This document shows positions 54,801-60,800 of a DNA stretch of 64,000 nucleotides, piece by piece. Numbering within the stretch: the stretch's first letter is position 1; every line of letters starts with the position of its first letter. The translations under genes and the position numbers were made by a program. Below the pieces are notes generated by a model. That model was not told the DNA's origin, did no database searches, and was given only the letters and a program-made list of their open reading frames with translations. Source of the stretch: Prorocentrum cordatum (taxonomy: Eukaryota > Sar > Dinophyceae > Prorocentrales > Prorocentraceae); assembly GCA_963575745.1 (NCBI GenBank), contig CAUYUJ010018627.1, forward strand, positions 89,501 through 153,500, written 5' to 3'.

Positions 54801-57800
54801 TCTGAGTATGACTAATACTGTGTATGAGTAAGTCTGGGTATGAGTGAGTCTGTGTATGAGTACGGCTGGGTGTGAGTAAGTCTGTGTATGAGTAAGTCTG
54901 TGTATGAGTATGTCTGAGTGTGAGTAAGTCTGAGTATGAGTAGGTCTGAGTATGAGTAAGTCTGAGTATGAGTAAGTCTGTGTATGAGCAAGTCTGAGTA
55001 TGAGTAAGCCCGACAGGAGGGGAGGAGAAAAGAGGAGGAGGAAGGAGGAGGAGTAGGAGGCGTCCAAGTAATAACAAGAACCCCATCTTAGGATATGGGG
55101 AACAAGCAAACAGATCGAGACATCCTCAAAATCTGGCCCACCTGGGGGGTGAAAATGAGCGCCTCGCTCGAGACATCCTCCAAATCTGCTCCGAATGCGA
55201 AGGATGTTGGGCCCAGAAACAGGCAAACCGCCTGAGACATCCCCACAAAATGGCCGCGAACGAGCCCGTGCAAACACCCCTGGCGGCTCCCCTTAGGGGT
55301 GCTGAAACCAGCGCCCCGCCTGAGACATCCTCACAATCTGCTCTCCAAGCGATGGATGTTGGGCGCAGAAACAAGCAAACCGCTTGAGACATCCCCACAA
55401 AATGGCCGCGAACGAGCCCGTGCAAACACCCCTGGCGGCTCCCCTTAGGGGTGCTGAAACCAGCGCCCCGCCTGAGACATCCTTACAATCTGCTCTCCAA
55501 GCGAAGTCTGAGTATGACTAATACTGTGTATGAGTAAGTCTGGGTATGAGTGAGTCTGTGCATGAGTACGTCTGGGTGTGAGTAAGTCTGTGTATGAGTA
55601 AGTCTGTGTATGAGTATGTCTGACTGTGAGTAAGTCTGAGTATGAGTAGGTCTGAGTATGAGTAAGTCTGAGTATGAGTAAGTCTGTGTATGAGTAAGTC
55701 TGAGTATGAGCAAGTCTGAGTATGAGTAAGTCCGACAGGAGGGGAGGAGGACAGAGGAGGAGGAAGGAGGAGAGGGAGTAGGAGGCGTCCAAGTAATAAC
55801 AAGAACCCCATCTTAGGATATGGGGAAAACACACAGACAAAAACCACACAGACACACAGAAACATGATTATATTATGGCTCTGGCTTTGCACACCTAAGG
55901 TGGGCGTCCAAGTTCGCGGGCCGGTTCCCGGGCAAGCGCGCTCGCGAGTGGCGGCGCGAGAAGGCCGAGACTGGCGGCGAGACCTCGCTCGAGCATCTCA
56001 GCAGAGGCGCGGCCAAGGCGAAGCTCGCGGGCAGGCCGCCTAAGGCACGCGCGAACTTCTCCAAGAAGTTCAAGCAGAAGAAGCAAGCGGAGAAGCACGC
56101 CAAGAAGCAGACGAAGCAAGTGGAGAAGCACGCTTCTCCAAGAAGTTCAAGCAGACGGCGGAGAAGCACGACAAACGGCCTCGAGGTTTGGGAGGAGCCC
56201 CCCCTGGCACGGCAAGGTGGCGCGCGTCGCCGAGGAGGGCGTCCGCGAGGGCAGGCTCGGCAGAGTGCAGGACGTCTGGCGAGTCCCGGGCACCGAGGTC
56301 GAGCACCGCCTCCGCGTCCTCGAAGTGGAGACCGCGGTGATCTTCCAGATCGAGAGCAGCGAGAAAATCTTTCTTGATGACTGTCCGCTGACGTTGCGGG
56401 CCGTCCCGCATCCCTGTCTGGCCGCCAGCTCAGAACGCGGCCGCGGTCGTCGCGCCGCCCGCCCGGGCGTCTCTGCGTCTGCCGGCGGGTCTTGATCGCG
56501 AGATGGTGAGCTTCGTTGTCGCCTCCTGCTTTGCTGCCGCCGCCTCCTCCTTTTCCTCCTTCTCGTCCTCGTGGGCATCTCGCCCTCCTGCTGGCCTTCG
56601 CGTCGCCCTCCGCGGCGAGCCCCGCCTGCCTTGCTACCGCCGCTTCCCCCTCCTCCTCGGCGGAGCTCTTCCTGCGCCTTTCTCTCAGCACAGGGCCGCC
56701 TCCTCTCGCTCCCCGTCGCTCTCGTCCTCTGCGGCCTCCTCCTGTCCTGCTGCCGCCGGCTGCCGGCTCGTCCTCGTCCTCGTCCTCCCACTCTTCCTCC
56801 TCCTCCTCCTCCTCCTCGTCCTCCTCCTCTTCCTCCTCCTCCCCCTCCTCCCCCCTCCTGGTCGCCGCCCTCCGCCCAGCGAGGCTGGGAATGTCGCAGG
56901 CGCTCGTTGGTTTCCGCTTGCTTCTGCCCGGGGCGGCGGATGCAAGCGGAAGTTGGCGGAAACGCAAGCGAAGACGGAAGCAGGCGGAAGCGGCGCGAAG
57001 CGGAAGCAGGCGGAAGCTAACGAGCGCCTGCGAATAGCGAGCGCCACGGGGCACGATCGACTAGGACTACAAGTTTTCCAGGCCGCAGAAGCTCGACTGG
57101 CGCCAGACAAGACAGACTCGCCGCACCGCGCTCGCCAGGGAGTACGCGATCATGAACAGCAAGCATATCGTCAAGGGCGACGCCCTCGAGCTGGGCACAG
57201 TGCGCGCGCTGCTGGGCGAGATCGAGGAGCGCGCGGGCGTCCCCGACACCGCCCTGGCGGTCGAACCCACGGCGGCCGTCGCTTGGGCTCGATAGGGCCA
57301 GGGCGAGGACGCACCCGCCGCCCAGCAGCCCGAGGGGCAGAAACGCCGGGCCGAGAGGATCGACAAAGCCCAGCACTTGGTGGCCTGCGTGCATTCCGAG
57401 GCGCCCGCGCACTACGCGCACCTTCAGGTCGGCGGTTGCCACGATGCCCCCCCCCCGCCCCCCCCAGGGCGCCTCCAGCATGTCGCCCCGGTTTGGACCG
57501 AATCCTGGACGCGCCCTGGGCAGGGGGCACTTGGGGCAATTCCCGCCAGGTCTCGAGGATCGACGGGGGCGGCGTCGCGGTGGAGCACCGCGACGCTTCG
57601 AGCAGCCGTCCGAGAACGTCAAGCAGGCCCGAGAGGGCCACATGCGAATTCACGTCTACACCCCGCGATTTCTGAGGGGGGAAGGTAGGGTTCACTTTGC
57701 TCGGGAGCTGCCAGTCGAAGCGTGCCTCGCCCTCCTCTTCAGAAATCGCGGGTCGGGCTCGCACGTGGCCTCCCAAGGCCGCCGCGAGGATCCTCCGCGA

Positions 57801-60800
57801 GCGCGGCGCCATTGGCCCTGCCGAGAATAGCCCAGCACCGAGCAACAAACGGTGCCAAGCAGACGGTTGGAGCTGCGGCCTGTGGACGAGTCGCTTGATC
57901 GAGCGCGCCCTGCGCGAGGTCCGAGGCGAGGGCCTCCAGATGCCAGCGAACCCCAACGCCATGGTCGCTCGATTCAACGAGTTGATCAATAAACTCAAGG
58001 AGGTCAGCGACGACGACTTGGCGATGGCCGAAGCCAAGGCCAAACGCAAGTCCAACCCCTGCAAGGACCCCGCGGCGGCCGAGCCGAAGTACGCCACCTT
58101 CGAGGAGGCAAGCGCCGCCGCCCAGCTCGGCACCAAGTGTCTCCCATGCGAGGGCGGCTCCAAAGGACGCCGCTCTTGCATGGGAGAGCGTTTCGAAGTC
58201 CAGCGCGAGAGAATTTTTTTGGCCAGGTCGGCCAAGGACGTCCTTGGCGCCGGCGACATGTAGGCACGATCTTCGAGGTCTCTCGAATCAGCCTTGCGCC
58301 GGCCGCCTGCTGGCAAGTAGTGCAGCCGCGAGCCTCGAGATCTCTCTCGAGTCAGCCTTGTGCCGAGCGCCTGCTGGCAAGTTGCATAGCCACGAACCCC
58401 GAGATCTCTCGAGTCAGCCTTGTGCCGGGTGCCTGAGGGCAGAAAGCATTGCCACGAGCCTTGGAATCTCTTGTGTCAGCCTGCGCGGAACGCCCAGGAT
58501 CACCATCATCATCGTCGTCGTCATCTTCACCATCTTCAGCATTATCGTAACCCCCGGGAGAATCTGCGTCATCCCCGCCATAACCCCGAACTTGAATATC
58601 CTTGGGCGAGTACTATCGCCCGCGTAGTGTTATTATTCCTGTAGAGGTACAGGCCCGACCTTAGGGCAGCGCTGCAATGTCAGCAGGGGGCAGGAGTTCG
58701 GAGTCAGAAAAGCAAAAGTCGGCAAGGTCCCCGAGGGCTGGTCAGGGAATTCCCCCTCGCGGAAAACAACCACGCCCAGGACGACCCCTCATCCGCGGTT
58801 AAATTGAGGCTCGCAGAGACCTTGAAGGGGTTCGCGGGGGCTTACATGACACCGTGCGATATTTAGTGCCAGAGAGGGTTGTTCGCATGTGGCCCAGAGG
58901 GTATCCAAAAGGACTTCTTCGTGAGCCCTGAGGCGGGCGTCAACGCAAACGGGTGTCAGCCAGAGCGCTGGATGATGCAGGATGTTGCTTTCAGTGCGCA
59001 GCCAGAAAATCGTAGTTGCAGGCCTCCACGATCTTTCCGGCGATCCGACAAAAAAAAAGATCAGTACAGTTGATGTTGGGGCTGGTGAGCGTTTAGGCGA
59101 GGCGCATCACTGTAACAGCAAGGTGGTGCGATGTTGTGGCGACGACGAGGGGCACACGAAGCTTAGGGGGGGGAAGGAACACAAGGAGACAAGGAGCGTT
59201 GCGAACGTGGTCGCGATTCGGTGGGTTCGACATTGAAGATGATGACAGCGTCCACGTATCATTGGGTCGTTTTGGATTCATCGTTCGTGTTCTCTTCTTT
59301 TGATCAGAGCAGTTGTCGCCCTTCTAGTTGATCCGCAACGCGAATGATCGGGACCCGACGCTTGGACAGTGTATTTTCTGTCGCGGGTGTAATAGTAGCC
59401 GTCACGATTGGCACAACGCAGCACGAGTAGTACGTACCATGAGCCATATAGTTGGAAAGGCAGCGATAACACACCATTCTTTGTTCCCAATGCACCAAAC
59501 ACATGCCCTTAGTTGTTTTGCCCGCGTGTTGAGTCTGCACAGCATGCCGCTTCACCAGACCGGGCGGGTGGCCTTCTCCCGGTTCCGTGTCCTCCTTCGT
59601 TTCCGCTCATCGCAAAAAAATGAGATTGTTCACAGGGCTTGTTATGCTAGCCAGGGCGCATTTGATTTGGTATTCCGAGTTCGCCAGCCAATTATGAATG
59701 ATTGAGTGCTTGTCCTGTTTGACCACCAATTTGCATAATTCGCCGATACATTCTTGAAGATTTGAAGCGTTACCGTCTAAGTTTGCACATTCTGTATTCG
59801 GATGGGTAGGTTATAGACGGGCTGGAGTATTTGCGCCAGGCCAACATTGTCCACAGAGACATCAAGGCCGACGAGCGTGATGAGTCCTGCCCTCTTGCAA
59901 TCGTCAGAAGAACGGGGATACGGGAGTTTTGGGTAGTGGTAGCATTTGCGCCATAAGCGAGTCGATACTGCAAGGCAGCAGTTGATGTCGCCACAGGTTT
60001 TGTCGGTCCTCGGTTGTCCTTCTTGTGGACCTCCGCGTTTCTGGAACAACACAGCGCAGTGCTTGTGAAGGACATGTTGCATGGCATGTCTTGCTTGGCG
60101 CTGGCCAGTTGCACGCCAGCAATTGCAACAAGAGAGTTGTTTGCCAGTATTCGCTTTGCGAGCAACTCTTTCGGAGAGGCCGAGACCGAGAGGGCTTGCG
60201 AGTTTATTATTGGTTGGTGTTTTTACTCCGATGCGCACAGGTATCACCAACGCCCAGCGCCGTTGTCGATGTTGGGATTTCCAGCGGTGCACGTGTGAGT
60301 TGCACGAAGCATGAGTTGCTTGCCGCCCTTGATCATGCCTCACCCCTCCATCCCTTTTTACCCCCCCCCTCTCTCTCGCTCTCTCTCGGTCCTCTATCCT
60401 AACCCTCTCTCTTTCGCTCCTCCTGGGACCCGACCCCGAGCACTTGGGCCATTGCGAATCAATGCACACGCTACGCGGCTGGTGTCATGCCCCCAGTCGA
60501 GTCTAGGTCGGCCACGGGTTCATTCTGGTGTCAAGCCCTTGTTGCGTGTAGGGAGGCCAGAACAGCAGGGTCAGATTACCTGTTTGCGACGGATTCTGCA
60601 ACTTCGGATACATCATTCAGACGCTGCGCGTCGGAGCGAGCCCTACCATGTCCCGGGGGTGTTCTTGGGCGCATTCTGGTGTCAAAAGCCCATATCGAGT
60701 CATGTGCGGCCCGAGCATCAGTGTGTGCGGGTTCGAGTTCCGTGCTGCGCAATGTCTGCCCTTGTCTGATTGACTTCGCGGAGCGGGAGGCCACGCTTGA

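Noticed and set aside
55873-57054. 393-codon minus-strand open frame
   Set aside because: Antisense of the nested block and of a CTC tract; low-complexity Glu/Arg/Gly.
60715-60750. tRNA B-box-like GGGTTCGAGTTCC
   Set aside because: No matching A box, acceptor stem or anticodon arm; it is part of the degenerate 150-bp repeat.
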